A DNA stretch of 64,000 nt from Mucilaginibacter pedocola (GTDB lineage: Bacteria > Bacteroidota > Bacteroidia > Sphingobacteriales > Sphingobacteriaceae), in NCBI RefSeq assembly GCF_002013915.1, contig NZ_MBTF01000012.1, forward strand, positions 434,001 to 498,000, read 5' to 3'. The notes beneath the pieces were generated by a model, which saw nothing but the letters and a program-made list of their open reading frames with translations, searched no databases and was not told the origin of the DNA. Shown here in pieces: positions 1 to 8,988 of the stretch; position 1 is the stretch's first letter, and every line of letters begins with the position of its first letter. The position numbers and the translations under genes were made by a program.

Positions 1-1197
1 CGCAGCTCGGGTAATTTAAACCATGCGGCGTTCGTAATTTACCAGCAGCTTAACCGCCCCAAAGGTGCCGACAAAAGCCAGGGCTGGCTAAGTTTTAACT
101 ACGGTATATCGTACAGCCGTAACAATAACTTTTACGAGAACATTACCTACGGGGGCAGTAACGGCACAAACTCTATTAACGATTATTATGCTGCGCAGGC
201 CAATCAATATGGTATAGATGTAGGCACCCTGGCCGGCAACGCGTACGATCATAACCTGATAGATAATTACGGCACAACCGCTAACCCTACTTATCGCAGC
301 AATGCCTTCCCTGGGGTAGATCAAAAAGCCATCATTACCCGTACCGGCGGCCAATCGGCACTCGATTTTGCCTTTGGCGCCAACTACAGCAATAAATTTT
401 ATATTGGTTTGGGCTTAAGCTTTAATACGCTACGCTATAATTCGTTCAGTAACTTTTACGAGGATGGTGCCCTTTCGGTACTGGAAGGCAGCCCTACCCC
501 TGTTGCCGTTAACCGCGATTACAGTTCTAATTTTACGCAGGATCAAATTACCCGAGGCAATGGCTTCACCGGCCGTTTAGGTGTGATATTTAAACCTGTT
601 AACGAGTTACGCCTGGCAGCTACCTTCACCTCGCCAACTTATTATACCATTGATGATACTTATGCCGAAAGCCTTGGTACATCTATAAGCAACGGCAGCC
701 GCTACGAAGATGGCCCGCAAAACTACCCGCTTACTTATAATATGCGTACGCCATTGAAAGTTGGTGGCGGTGCAGCGGTATTCATCAAATCGTTCGGCTT
801 TATTACCGGCGATGTGGAGTACATCGATTACAGCAGCACCCACATCAGCAGCGATGCCAACTTTGATGCTACTTATGATAATAACACTATCAAGAGCCTG
901 TACCAATCGGCCGTGAACTACCGTATTGGTGCCGAAGCAAGGCTGACTAACTTTTTCCTGTTGCGTGGTGGTTACGGCATACAAGGTAAAGCTCGCAGGG
1001 ATAACAATGCCAGCGATATTAAAACCGTTAGCGGTGGCTTAGGCCTGCGCTTTGGCGATTATTATTTAGATGCCACTTACAGCCGCTCAACCGGCACACA
1101 AACCATTTTCCCTTACGAAATTGGTACAGCCAGCCCGGGCGCATTACTTGATAAAACTTACAACAATGGTTATTTAACTTTGGGATATAGGTTTTAA
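1..1197 (+). CDS. Outer membrane protein, FadL/OmpP1 type (3' part)
   Basis: The reading frame is open from base 1, so the 5' end lies outside the window; about 398 residues are visible. The protein is rich in alternating aromatic and glycine/asparagine strands and ends in YLTLGYRF, a terminal aromatic beta-signal typical of outer membrane barrels. The stretch around TPLKVGGGAAVF followed by GDVEYIDYSS resembles the C-terminal barrel of FadL/OmpP1-family proteins, which move hydrophobic compounds across the outer membrane. The substrate cannot be read from the sequence. A strong hairpin at 1265-1306 follows the stop. An ATG at 409 lies inside the frame and is not the start. The barrel call is firm; the family assignment is moderate. 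Confidence 0.75.
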   Translation, partial: RSSGNLNHAAFVIYQQLNRPKGADKSQGWLSFNYGISYSRNNNFYENITYGGSNGTNSINDYYAAQANQYGIDVGTLAGNAYDHNLIDNYGTTANPTYRSNAFPGVDQKAIITRTGGQSALDFAFGANYSNKFYIGLGLSFNTLRYNSFSNFYEDGALSVLEGSPTPVAVNRDYSSNFTQDQITRGNGFTGRLGVIFKPVNELRLAATFTSPTYYTIDDTYAESLGTSISNGSRYEDGPQNYPLTYNMRTPLKVGGGAAVFIKSFGFITGDVEYIDYSSTHISSDANFDATYDNNTIKSLYQSAVNYRIGAEARLTNFFLLRGGYGIQGKARRDNNASDIKTVSGGLGLRFGDYYLDATYSRSTGTQTIFPYEIGTASPGALLDKTYNNGYLTLGYRF

Positions 1198-1217
1198 AAT
1201 CTGTTAGTGGCTATTTA

Positions 1218-1260
1218 ACCACAGAGGCCTCAGAGGTTACGCGGAGGCACACAGAGATTT
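1218..1260. repeat. Intergenic CACAGAG-type repeat
   Basis: A short stretch between the stop of the barrel gene and its terminator carries iterated words (ccacagagg, cctcagagg, cggaggcac, acacagaga). Such CACAGAG-rich sequences recur between genes in many Bacteroidota, but only one copy is visible here. No coding function is apparent. Confidence 0.45.
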
Positions 1261-1264
1261 AAAT

Positions 1265-1306
1265 AAACAAACGAGGCGATGAAAATTTTCATCGCCTCGT
1301 TTGTTT
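1265..1306. terminator. Bidirectional terminator hairpin
   Basis: A perfect 21-bp inverted repeat (aaacaaacgaggcgatgaaaa and its exact complement) lies between the convergent ends of the barrel gene and dps. Its outer arms are A-rich on one side and T-rich on the other, so it can terminate transcription in both directions. Confidence 0.8.
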
Positions 1307-1370
1307 TATAGATGTGAGTAGATCGGTCTTACAACCATTCACCACTCTCTAATAACTATTCACCAACACC

Positions 1371-1850
1371 TTAATCTTCATTCACAAAAGAACGCAGCAT
1401 CCAGGTGTTCTTTTCTTTGAATTGCATAAAGCGGTTCACCATATCGTTGGTGCCATCGTCGCCGGCTTTATCGGTTATCTCCAGCAGTTCGCGTTCCATT
1501 TCTATGAGGGTGGCCATGTCTTCTATCAGGGCTTTCACCATGTCGGTATCTTTAAGGCCGATGGTTTGTATCTCTTTTAGGGTTGAAGTGCTGATGTAGT
1601 CGTTAAAAGTGCTGTATGGCGCTTTGCCCAGGGTGAGTATACGCTCGGCCAGTTCGTCTATAGTAGTTAACGCAGCGGTGTATAATTCTTCAAATTTTAC
1701 GTGAAGGGTGAAAAAGCTTTGGCCTTTTACGTTCCAGTGGCAGCCGCGCAGTTTTTGATAGTGGATGTGGTAGTTGGCCAATAGGTCGTTCAGGTGGTCA
1801 ACAACGGGTTTTACGGCCTTTTCTTCCAGGCTAATTTCTTTTGCGTCCAT
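1371..1850 (-). CDS. dps: Dps family DNA-protection ferritin
   Basis: This is a 159-residue miniferritin that would form a dodecamer, oxidise and store iron, and shield DNA from peroxide during starvation. The ferroxidase residues are in place: His38 (in CHWNVKG), His50, Asp65 and Glu69, with the 12/15/4 spacing of Listeria innocua Dps. I chose the ATG at 1850, giving the N-terminus MDAKEISLEE; the frame stays open to 1925, but the extra 25 residues do not look like Dps. It is a single gene, convergent with the upstream barrel gene and ended by the 1265-1306 hairpin. The family call is secure; the precise start is the only doubt. Confidence 0.93.
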   Translation of the reverse strand: MDAKEISLEEKAVKPVVDHLNDLLANYHIHYQKLRGCHWNVKGQSFFTLHVKFEELYTAALTTIDELAERILTLGKAPYSTFNDYISTSTLKEIQTIGLKDTDMVKALIEDMATLIEMERELLEITDKAGDDGTNDMVNRFMQFKEKNTWMLRSFVNED

Positions 1851-1955
1851 AGTAGTAGGTATTTGTATGTGTGTTTGGGTTGATAACATGCCTCCGGCGG
1901 CATTGTTCCGTAAAGTTAAACACATTTGATATTATTAACCATATTTGCCCTGAAA

Positions 1956-2714
1956 ATGACAATGCTGCAACCATTATTAAGCCACCAGTTTGCTGCCACC
2001 ATCTGGCGGATGGAGATAGACGAACTTACCGATACCCTTGTGCTTGAGGTACGTAACGAAACCGAAAAACAGGTAAGCTTTGCATCGGTAAGCTTAACAA
2101 CCGGTCAGTTAAATTTCGAGGGCTTCACTACCGACGAGCGCTGGCTTGCCGGTGTGGATGCCTTGTATAACAATGTAGCATTACTGCATTACTACAAGCA
2201 CGAGAATGGGCCGGAGCATAAAGGCATTACCGCTATTGATGCCGGTACATCTGCCCCAGTATGGAACAACTACAGCCTGGCGCTCAGCCACCTCAGCATT
2301 AACGGGCCAATAGTTTATAATACCGCCCTGCAACCAAAAAAGTTAGTGCTTATTGATGCGCAAACCGGGCAAACGCTACGCAATGCATCGCCCGAGGATA
2401 AACCTTTGGCCAATAGCATAGTCATACCCTCGTTACTACCGGCGAGCGATTTTGTTGAGGGCAGCCTGCCGGAAGCTCCGTTTGGAAATATAGTCCATTC
2501 CCTTAATCACAATGGTTATAGAATTGTATCTTTGCACACGTTAAAAAATGGTGGGCTGCAACAGCGCATTTATATTTTAGATGGTGAAACGATACGGTAT
2601 ACCGATTTATTGAATGAGGATATACAAAAATTACAACCCGAGGCGTTTGTAATACATAAAAACGCATTAGTATACGTTAAAAACAGGACCAATATTATCG
2701 TATTAGCCCTCTAA
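1956..2714 (+). CDS. DUF4905-like protein of unknown function
   Basis: The protein has about 252 residues, no signal peptide and no membrane segment. It shows repeated beta-propeller-like phrases (ITAIDAGTSAPVWNNY, LVLIDAQTGQTLRNA) in which a value is compared with a data item, and it resembles the Bacteroidota family DUF4905. I recognise the family only loosely and assign no function. The frame opens at a TTG at 1926, but ATG codons at 1956 and 1962 are better starts. It diverges from dps and sits 21 bp before the LysM gene, so it may be the first gene of a LysM-udk transcript. Confidence 0.65.
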   Translation: MTMLQPLLSHQFAATIWRMEIDELTDTLVLEVRNETEKQVSFASVSLTTGQLNFEGFTTDERWLAGVDALYNNVALLHYYKHENGPEHKGITAIDAGTSAPVWNNYSLALSHLSINGPIVYNTALQPKKLVLIDAQTGQTLRNASPEDKPLANSIVIPSLLPASDFVEGSLPEAPFGNIVHSLNHNGYRIVSLHTLKNGGLQQRIYILDGETIRYTDLLNEDIQKLQPEAFVIHKNALVYVKNRTNIIVLAL

Positions 2715-2735
2715 AATACTGTATAATAAACTATT

Positions 2736-3776
2736 ATGAAGTTAAAGATCTTTTTATTATCCTCCATCCTCCTGCCGCTTTCCGTATCATCGTTCGCCAG
2801 CCCTATAGTAGATTCTATTGGCGTGGAAAACCTAAACGGCAAAAAGGTGATACTGCACAAATTGGACCCCAAGGATAATTTTTACTCGCTTGGCCGTAAA
2901 TACGGTGTAAGCGCAAAAGCAATTATCGATTTCAATGCCAACGCCAGCATGCAAATTGGCAAGGTAATAAAAGTACCAACCGACCGCCCCTTTAGCGGCG
3001 ATGCCCCTGCCCCGGCAGCAGTAACTACCACACCGGCACAGCAGCCACAAACAAAACCGGTAACGCAGCAGCCTGCAGCGACTACTACACCTGCAACAAC
3101 AACACCGGCAGTAGCCATTACCCCACCCGCTAACGTACCGGCCAGCAAACCTGCCGAGCAAAAACAAGAACAAAAAACCGCGCAGGAAGTAGCCAACAGC
3201 AATGTAAGCGGCATTACTACGCAGCAATACAAAGTATCATCTGGCGAAACACTATATTCTATAGCCAAGCGCTTTGGTACTACTGTTGATGATATTGTAG
3301 CCACCAACAAACTTACCGGCAGCATTGTGCCCGGCCAGGTTTTAACCATACGCTCTGGCGCACCTGCAACGCCGCCACCAGCGCCGCCTGTTTCGGCACC
3401 GGTAGATAGTGCTTTGGCTAAACGCGACAGTACTTATGTAGCCTCGCCTGCCGATTCGCTGGCTGATAAACATGGCGCTAACAAATACGGCCTGTTCGAA
3501 AAGAACGAGAAAGGCGTAGCCACCTGGATAGACGATTCGAGCCTCGACCCTAATAAAAAGCTGATATTGCACCGCACTGCCCCTATTGGCACCGTAATGC
3601 GCCTAACCAACACCATGACGGGTAAAAGCACTTTTGCCAAAGTAGTTGGCCGTTTTACTGATAACCAATCAACCCAGGGCGTATCGGTTGTGATGACCAA
3701 AAATGTTGCCGAAGCCCTTGGCGCTATCGATAAACGCTTTCATGTAACCATTAGCTACGGTACTCCTAATGAATAA
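2736..3776 (+). CDS. LysM and RlpA-like double-psi beta-barrel wall protein
   Basis: This 346-residue exported protein has a signal peptide (about 1-21, ending SSFAS). A first LysM-like module spans about 36-81 (FYSLGRKYGVSAKAIIDFN). A Thr/Pro/Ala/Gln-rich linker runs 82-160. A second, clearer LysM spans 164-206 (YKVSSGETLYSIAKRFGTT). A C-terminal RlpA-like double-psi beta-barrel covers about 257-342. LysM modules bind N-acetylglucosamine in peptidoglycan, and RlpA-type barrels act on or bind septal peptidoglycan, so a periplasmic wall role is likely. Whether the barrel is catalytic cannot be told. Its stop overlaps the uridine kinase start by 8 bases (ATGAATAA), which suggests translational coupling. 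The linker's repetitive composition produces long antisense frames that are not genes. Confidence 0.85.
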   Translation: MKLKIFLLSSILLPLSVSSFASPIVDSIGVENLNGKKVILHKLDPKDNFYSLGRKYGVSAKAIIDFNANASMQIGKVIKVPTDRPFSGDAPAPAAVTTTPAQQPQTKPVTQQPAATTTPATTTPAVAITPPANVPASKPAEQKQEQKTAQEVANSNVSGITTQQYKVSSGETLYSIAKRFGTTVDDIVATNKLTGSIVPGQVLTIRSGAPATPPPAPPVSAPVDSALAKRDSTYVASPADSLADKHGANKYGLFEKNEKGVATWIDDSSLDPNKKLILHRTAPIGTVMRLTNTMTGKSTFAKVVGRFTDNQSTQGVSVVMTKNVAEALGAIDKRFHVTISYGTPNE

Positions 3777-4407
3777 ACCTTATGTAATAGGCGTTGCCGG
3801 CGGAAGCGGAAGCGGCAAAACCTTTTTTTTGAAGTCGTTTTTAGCGCATTTCACGCCCGACGAAGTTTGCCTGGTATCGCAGGATGATTACTATATCCCC
3901 GTGGCCCATACCATGACCAAGGAGGAAAACAAACTCTATAACTTCGACCTGCCAAGCACCATTGATGCCGACCTGTTTGAGAGCGACATTAGCAAGCTGA
4001 TGCGCTGGGAAACCGTATACCAGAAAGAGTACACTTTTAACAACCCCAACATTGTCCCCAAAATACTGGAGATAAAGCCTGCCCCTATCATTATCGTAGA
4101 AGGCCTGTTTATCCTCCACTTCAAAAAGGTGGCTGCCGATTTGGACATGACCATCTTTATTGATGCCGATGAAGAAGTTGCCCTGCAGCGCCGCCTAAAA
4201 CGCGACCTGGCTGAGCGCGGCTACTCTAACGAAGATGCGTATTACAAATGGGTAAACCACGTTGTACCGGCCTATAAAGAGTATCTGCTTCCCCACCGCG
4301 AAAAATGCGACAAAGTAGTGATAAACAACGGCGCAGTTGCCGATGACATCATCAAAGTAACCGACCAAATTTCGGCCGAGTTACGGGAAAAGGTGTTTGG
4401 GAAGTAA
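3769..4407 (+). CDS. udk: Uridine kinase
   Basis: This 212-residue cytoplasmic kinase phosphorylates uridine (and usually cytidine) to the monophosphate in pyrimidine salvage. The P-loop GGSGSGKT is at residues 11-18. SQDDYY, the nucleoside-site Asp region, follows at about 38-43. A Walker-B-like IIIVEGLFIL segment and an Arg-rich lid (QRRLKRDLAERG) complete the family pattern. Length is normal for Udk. The start overlaps the preceding LysM gene by 8 bases. The 4435-4465 hairpin ends the transcript. Paralogous phosphoribulokinase-like proteins share the fold, but the length and motifs favour Udk. Confidence 0.9.
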   Translation: MNKPYVIGVAGGSGSGKTFFLKSFLAHFTPDEVCLVSQDDYYIPVAHTMTKEENKLYNFDLPSTIDADLFESDISKLMRWETVYQKEYTFNNPNIVPKILEIKPAPIIIVEGLFILHFKKVAADLDMTIFIDADEEVALQRRLKRDLAERGYSNEDAYYKWVNHVVPAYKEYLLPHREKCDKVVINNGAVADDIIKVTDQISAELREKVFGK

Positions 4408-4434
4408 AATAGCCAATATAAGTAAACGTTAAAC

Positions 4435-4465
4435 ATAAAGCCGTCCCCTAAAAGGACGGCTTTAT
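4435..4465. terminator. Bidirectional terminator between udk and the esterase gene
   Basis: A 12-bp perfect stem (ataaagccgtcc / ggacggctttat) with a 7-base loop lies between two convergent genes, 28 bp past the udk stop and 10 bp before the end of the esterase-like gene. Confidence 0.8.
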
Positions 4466-4474
4466 TGCTTTACG

Positions 4475-5677
4475 CTATTTCAACGGCACGCTCGACCTTG
4501 TATCCCTGATAAACACTACCCCATCATAATCAATTCCCGGGCGCATGGGGAGTACGCCGCTTCTGTTCCAACTGGCGTAAATGTTGGTGATATTGTTGGT
4601 CTGGCCGAATAGCGGGTTGTTGTCGATATTCTTTAAGGGCAGGAAAAACTCCGGGTACTTAGCAGTTGCAAATACCGCCGAATATGAATTGGCCTGGGTG
4701 GTGAACGGGTGTTCCACAAAATCATCTTCATCTAACACGTTCACCGTGCCCGTGAAGGTATCAAAGGCTACGGCATAATACTTTTCGGCGTACTTTTTCT
4801 TCACGTAATAACCCATGCCTTTACAGGCCGCCATTGTGGTATCTTTTGCCAAATGCATATTGTGGCCCCAAATAATGGTTTTGGCTTTACTCTCGCCTTG
4901 TATACCCGCCAGGTTTTGCGCCATAAACTCATCGCGCGCCAGCGGGTTACCCAATAGTGTGCCCTGGTATAAAAGCGACAGGCGCTTTACAAATTCGCCG
5001 GTTACGCCTTTTGCCTTCAGTTCTTCCAGCAATGCAGCAAGTCCTTCCACATCGCCGTCGGCTAATTCATATAGCGCACCTGCATCGGGGCGGGCAATGC
5101 TCTCTAAGGCTGTAGCAGCGGTTTTCTCGTTCTTGTAAACGCCGGCATGCTCTATAAGATATTTTTTGCAATAAGCAGCAGAGGCCTTTATGTCCGTAGG
5201 GAAGTAATCGGTATCGAAACCAAATACTGTAACCTTGTTAGCGGCAGGCTGCCCATCGTTGTAGGCTTTAATAGTTTTGAAAAGCTCTAAAAACTCTTGT
5301 GTTTTAAACAAGCGCAGCGGCTGCATCAGTTCGGTTAAATTACCTTTACCGGTTTGTACGTAGCTGTTAATGGCCGCCATGGGCGAATAACCGAACTCGA
5401 ACCCTACAGCCTTATAATTTTCGTGCTCGATGAGATATTTGATGATGCGTGTTTTCTCTATCGAAAACTCGCGCGTACCGTGCGATGCTTCGGCCAGCCC
5501 AACTATGGTATTGCCTTTTAGTTCGGTGCTTAGTGCTGCGTAAAAGTTTTTGTCGTTTTTGCCACTGCTGTCGATAGGTGTAGCATGCGTATTTATCCAA
5601 CTTAAATTAGGTGATTGCGCAAAGCTGCAAGTAGCAGTAACCAATAAAAGGAAGAATGTTTTGTAGAATTTGAACAT
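4475..5677 (-). CDS. Erythromycin esterase family protein, exported
   Basis: The product has 400 residues with a signal peptide (MFKFYKTFFLLLVTATCSFAQ). It carries the hallmarks of the EreA/ChaN-like superfamily: GLAEASHGTREF near the N-terminus, with the conserved Glu and His, and WGHNMHLAKD in the second half. Characterised relatives hydrolyse the macrolide lactone of erythromycin. Most Bacteroidota members have unknown substrates, so resistance should not be assumed. I chose the ATG at 5677; the frame runs to 5713 but the extra residues precede an ideal signal peptide. It lies 87 bp downstream of a small unknown gene on the same strand. Confidence 0.82.
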   Translation of the reverse strand: MFKFYKTFFLLLVTATCSFAQSPNLSWINTHATPIDSSGKNDKNFYAALSTELKGNTIVGLAEASHGTREFSIEKTRIIKYLIEHENYKAVGFEFGYSPMAAINSYVQTGKGNLTELMQPLRLFKTQEFLELFKTIKAYNDGQPAANKVTVFGFDTDYFPTDIKASAAYCKKYLIEHAGVYKNEKTAATALESIARPDAGALYELADGDVEGLAALLEELKAKGVTGEFVKRLSLLYQGTLLGNPLARDEFMAQNLAGIQGESKAKTIIWGHNMHLAKDTTMAACKGMGYYVKKKYAEKYYAVAFDTFTGTVNVLDEDDFVEHPFTTQANSYSAVFATAKYPEFFLPLKNIDNNPLFGQTNNITNIYASWNRSGVLPMRPGIDYDGVVFIRDTRSSVPLK

Positions 5678-5764
5678 GGCAGAATATTTTCGATTTATAA
5701 TTCGAAAATACAATACATAATTCTGAAATAAAAATTTAAATAGAATTAAATTTTAAAAAAACAC

Positions 5765-6031
5765 CTAATCGCAGTTTAATAATAGGTCGTAATACTTTTT
5801 CATTAAAACGGTATCGTAGTTCACAAGGGAGTTGTAGGCCTCGGTAACCAGCTCGTTAAGTATAGACGAACCAAGCTGCCCGGCCCCGTTGGGGATGGAG
5901 TCGTAATAAGTAATAAGCTCTTTAACCCTTATAATCTCATACAATAACTGCTGTATCAGGTCGGTGTTTTCGCCGCCCATTCCCTGCGAGTTATCGAGAA
6001 AACCTAAAGGACCATTAGTGGTAGATGTCAT
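5765..6031 (-). CDS. Small hypothetical protein
   Basis: This 88-residue protein begins MTSTTNGPLGFLDNSQGM and ends YDLLLNCD. The middle is predicted helical (LIQQLLYEIIRVKELITYYDSI). No signal peptide, membrane segment or recognised domain is present. The ATG at 6031 is preferred over a TTG at 6037. Codon use matches its neighbours and the frame is clean, so I regard it as a real lineage-specific gene. Function unknown. Confidence 0.6.
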   Translation of the reverse strand: MTSTTNGPLGFLDNSQGMGGENTDLIQQLLYEIIRVKELITYYDSIPNGAGQLGSSILNELVTEAYNSLVNYDTVLMKKYYDLLLNCD

Positions 6032-6143
6032 TTTCAATATACAGGACCGGCTTTAGTTTTTCCCTTTTTATGCTTCTCAAGAATAGTATACCGCGAAGGT
6101 TTGCAAATTGTTTTAATTTTTTGCAAAAATTTTAAATTAAACG

Positions 6144-6172
6144 GCAAAACCCTCTTTTTGGGAGGGTTTTGC
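6144..6172 (-). terminator. Terminator hairpin after pnp
   Basis: An 11-bp perfect stem (gcaaaaccctc / gagggttttgc) begins 20 bp beyond the pnp stop in the direction of transcription and is followed by an A/T-rich tract. Confidence 0.75.
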
Positions 6173-6191
6173 TGTATTGTATAGTTATAAA

Positions 6192-8318
6192 CTATTGTTT
6201 TGGCTCTGGTTTAGGCAATAAAACTTTGCGCGAAAGTTTCAGTTTACCTTGTTTATCTACATCAAGTAGTTTCACACGTACTTCGTCGCCTATCTGGAAG
6301 ATACCGTCCATAGTTTCTATGCGGCGGTGGTCAATTTCCGAGATGTGCAGCAAGCCATCTTTACCCGGCATAATTTCAACAAATGCACCAAACGGCATTA
6401 TCGATTTTACTTTACCTTCGTATATCTCGCCAACTTCCGGTTTAGAAGCAATAGCGCGGATACGGCCTAAAGCAGCATCAATAGAAGCTTTGTTATCGGC
6501 AAATACCTGAACGATACCAACGTTGTTAACCTCTTCGATAGAGATGGTAGCGCCGGTTTCGCGTTGCATTTCCTGGATAATTTTACCACCGGGGCCAATT
6601 ACTGCACCAATAAATTCTTTGTCGATTTTAATGGTAACAATACGTGGAGCGTGTGGTTTGTAGTCTTCGCGCGGTGCGGTAATGGTTTTAGCCATTTCGC
6701 CAAGGATGTGTAAGCGGCCTTCTTTTGCCTGCTCCAAAGCGTTAGCTAATACTTCGTACGATAAACCGTTTATCTTCAAGTCCATCTGTACAGCTACGAT
6801 ACCATTTTTAGTACCTGTAACTTTAAAGTCCATATCGCCTAAGTGGTCTTCATCGCCCAAAATATCCGAAAGGATAGCGTATTTGGTACCCATTTCGTTA
6901 GTGATGAGGCCCATTGCAATACCCGATACCGGGTTGGTTATCTTAACACCTGCATCCATCAGCGCCAATGTACCTGCGCAAACAGTTGCCATTGATGATG
7001 AACCGTTAGATTCCAAAATATCAGAAACAATACGGATAGTGTATGGGTTCTCGTCTTCAGCAGGCAATACGCGTTTTAACGAGCGTTGAGCCAGGTTACC
7101 GTGGCCTATCTCACGGCGGCCGGCACCCCTGTTAGGGCGAACCTCACCGGTAGAGAAACCAGGGAAGTTGTAGTGCAGCATAAATTTCTGGTAGCCGTTA
7201 ATAAAGGCACCATCAATCATTTGCTCATCATCCTTAGCACCCAAAGTAACCGAAGTTAACGATTGGGTTTCGCCACGGGTGAAAACTGCCGAACCGTGAG
7301 CAGCAGGCAGGTAGCCAACTTCGCTCCATATAGGGCGAATTTGTTTGGTAGTACGGCCGTCTAGGCGTTTGCCTTCATCCAAAACCAGGTTACGGATGGC
7401 ATCGTACTCTACATCGTGGTAGTATTTTTTGGCTAACGATTTAGTGATATCGTCTATCTCGCCAAGGGTTTCGATGTACTCATCGCGTACGGCTTTAAAT
7501 TTAACAGCACGCTCATCTTTAGCCGAAGCCGAAGATGCAACATCGTACACTTTTTGGTAAGTAGCTTCGTAGATAGCCTTTTTCAGGTCTTCGTTGCTAT
7601 GCTCGTGGCTGTAGGTACGTTTTTCGGTTTTGCCAACTTCAATAGCCAGTTCTTTCTGAACAAAGCACTGAACTTTAATAGCAGCGTGGGCAAATTTAAT
7701 GGCCTCAACCAATTCTTCTTCTGCAATTTCAGCAGCTTCGCCTTCCACCATGTTTATGTCGTGCTCGCTACCGGCAACTATAAACTCTAAAGTTGCATTT
7801 TTAAGTTGGCTCAGGGTTGGGTTAATAACCAACTGGCCATCAATTTTTGCAACGCGCACTTCAGATATAGGGCCATTGAAAGGGATATCCGAAACAGCTA
7901 AAGCAGCTGATGCTGCCAAACCTGCCAATGCATCAGGCATAATATCTTTATCGGCAGATATCAACGATATCATTACCTGGGTATCTGCGTGATAATCTTC
8001 AGGGAACAATGGGCGCAAAGCACGGTCAACCAAACGCGAGATCAAAACCTCGTAGTCTGACAAACGGGCCTCGCGGCGAAGGAAACCACCCGGAATGCGG
8101 CCGGTGGCGGCGTATTTCTCTTGATAATCAACAGAAAGAGGTAAGAAATCAACGCCCTCTTTTGCTTCCGGTGATGATACTACAGTAGCCAGTAACATGG
8201 TATCACCCATTTTTACTACTACCGAGCCATCGGCTTGTTTGGCCAATTTACCGGTCTCGATCTCGATGGTACGGCCATCGCCCAGATCAATTACTTTTTT
8301 AATTACGTTTAAACTCAT
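6192..8318 (-). CDS. pnp: Polynucleotide phosphorylase
   Basis: PNPase is the trimeric 3'-to-5' phosphorolytic exoribonuclease of mRNA decay. The 708-residue product has the full order of domains: first RNase PH-like domain (about 10-140, with the [14 protein letters not shown] strand), helical linker, second RNase PH domain carrying the active site (about 325-460), KH domain with GPGGK (about 555-610) and C-terminal S1 domain (about 620-690, [19 protein letters not shown]). I place the start at the ATG at 8318 (MSLNVIKKV). The frame extends to 8495, but that part covers the rpsO-pnp leader and terminator and is not PNPase-like. The leader of about 219 bp after rpsO could support the autoregulation known for pnp. 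Order rpsO-pnp is the common bacterial arrangement. Confidence 0.97.
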   Translation of the reverse strand: MSLNVIKKVIDLGDGRTIEIETGKLAKQADGSVVVKMGDTMLLATVVSSPEAKEGVDFLPLSVDYQEKYAATGRIPGGFLRREARLSDYEVLISRLVDRALRPLFPEDYHADTQVMISLISADKDIMPDALAGLAASAALAVSDIPFNGPISEVRVAKIDGQLVINPTLSQLKNATLEFIVAGSEHDINMVEGEAAEIAEEELVEAIKFAHAAIKVQCFVQKELAIEVGKTEKRTYSHEHSNEDLKKAIYEATYQKVYDVASSASAKDERAVKFKAVRDEYIETLGEIDDITKSLAKKYYHDVEYDAIRNLVLDEGKRLDGRTTKQIRPIWSEVGYLPAAHGSAVFTRGETQSLTSVTLGAKDDEQMIDGAFINGYQKFMLHYNFPGFSTGEVRPNRGAGRREIGHGNLAQRSLKRVLPAEDENPYTIRIVSDILESNGSSSMATVCAGTLALMDAGVKITNPVSGIAMGLITNEMGTKYAILSDILGDEDHLGDMDFKVTGTKNGIVAVQMDLKINGLSYEVLANALEQAKEGRLHILGEMAKTITAPREDYKPHAPRIVTIKIDKEFIGAVIGPGGKIIQEMQRETGATISIEEVNNVGIVQVFADNKASIDAALGRIRAIASKPEVGEIYEGKVKSIMPFGAFVEIMPGKDGLLHISEIDHRRIETMDGIFQIGDEVRVKLLDVDKQGKLKLSRKVLLPKPEPKQ

Positions 8319-8484
8319 CTTGTTTGTGTTGTGGGGTACTTTTCGTCTTCGGGAGCACCCCGGATCTATGTGTGTATGTATATGGTTTTTATTGGTATAA
8401 TTGCCGTTTCCCAGGCGGCGGGCCAACGTATCTGCCCTATTAATTAGGGGTTTACAGCGGCGGCAAATAATGGTTTCAAAAAGT

Positions 8485-8522
8485 AAAAAAGCCATCCAGC
8501 ATAATGCGGACGGCCTTTTTTA
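8485..8522 (-). terminator. Terminator after rpsO
   Basis: On the minus strand a G/C-rich stem (ggccgtcc ... ggatggc, with a G-U pair) is flanked by A5-6 upstream and T6 downstream. It lies 16 bp past the rpsO stop and within the leader of pnp, so it probably attenuates read-through from rpsO into pnp. Confidence 0.7.
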
Positions 8523-8537
8523 AAATCCTTAGAAAGA

Positions 8538-8816
8538 TTATTTGATGATATCCCTCAGCGAAAGCGCTTTGATGATAGCACGATACCTTTCGATATCTTT
8601 TTTGTACAGGTATGCTAACAAACCACGGCGTTTACCTACTAATTTTTGCAGTGCCAATTGAGTTGAGTAATCGTGTTTGTTTTTCTTAAGGTGGCCTGTT
8701 AAGTGGGCTATACGATAAGTAAACAATGCTACCTGTCCTTCGGTTGTACCTGTATCAGCGGCACTTTTACCGTGTTTTGCAAAGATCTCTGCCTTTACTT
8801 CGTTACTTAAATACAT
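8538..8816 (-). CDS. rpsO: 30S ribosomal protein S15
   Basis: This 92-residue protein is the primary 16S rRNA binder that joins the platform of the small subunit. It shows the S15 signature: DTGTTEGQVA, followed by IAHLTGHLKKNKHDYSTQLAL and LVGKRRGLLAYL. Length is normal. It is transcribed ahead of pnp, and a consensus Bacteroidota -7 element lies 46 bp upstream of its ATG. Confidence 0.97.
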   Translation of the reverse strand: MYLSNEVKAEIFAKHGKSAADTGTTEGQVALFTYRIAHLTGHLKKNKHDYSTQLALQKLVGKRRGLLAYLYKKDIERYRAIIKALSLRDIIK

Positions 8817-8862
8817 TACTTGAATAATACTAAAGCGGTTATAAATTCTATTAATTGTGGCG

Positions 8863-8870
8863 CAAAGGTA
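8863..8870 (-). promoter_or_regulatory. Candidate -7 box of the rpsO promoter
   Basis: On the minus strand the sequence TACCTTTG matches the Bacteroidota -7 consensus TAnnTTTG exactly and sits 46 bp upstream of the rpsO ATG. A matching -33 TTTG at the ideal distance is not obvious, so this rests on one half of the consensus and on position. Confidence 0.5.
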
Positions 8871-8988
8871 AGTATTAAAGTGCGAAGTAGGAAGTGTTTA
8901 GCAAAAAGTTTTATCGAACTAAAAAACGGGCTTTCTACTTTAAACTTAAGACTTTATACTTTGAAATCAAGGCTTTAGGCTTATTACT

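Noticed and set aside
2832..3572. Long antisense frames rich in Cys, Arg and Val inside the LysM gene
   Set aside because: They come from the low-complexity Thr/Pro/Ala linker read on the other strand and have no independent start or similarity.
4475..5677. Macrolide resistance gene
   Set aside because: The esterase-family motifs are present, but exported Bacteroidota members have unknown substrates and there is no resistance context.
8319..8495. N-terminal extension of pnp
   Set aside because: The codons cover the leader and part of the rpsO terminator and have no similarity to PNPase; the ATG at 8318 gives the standard N-terminus.
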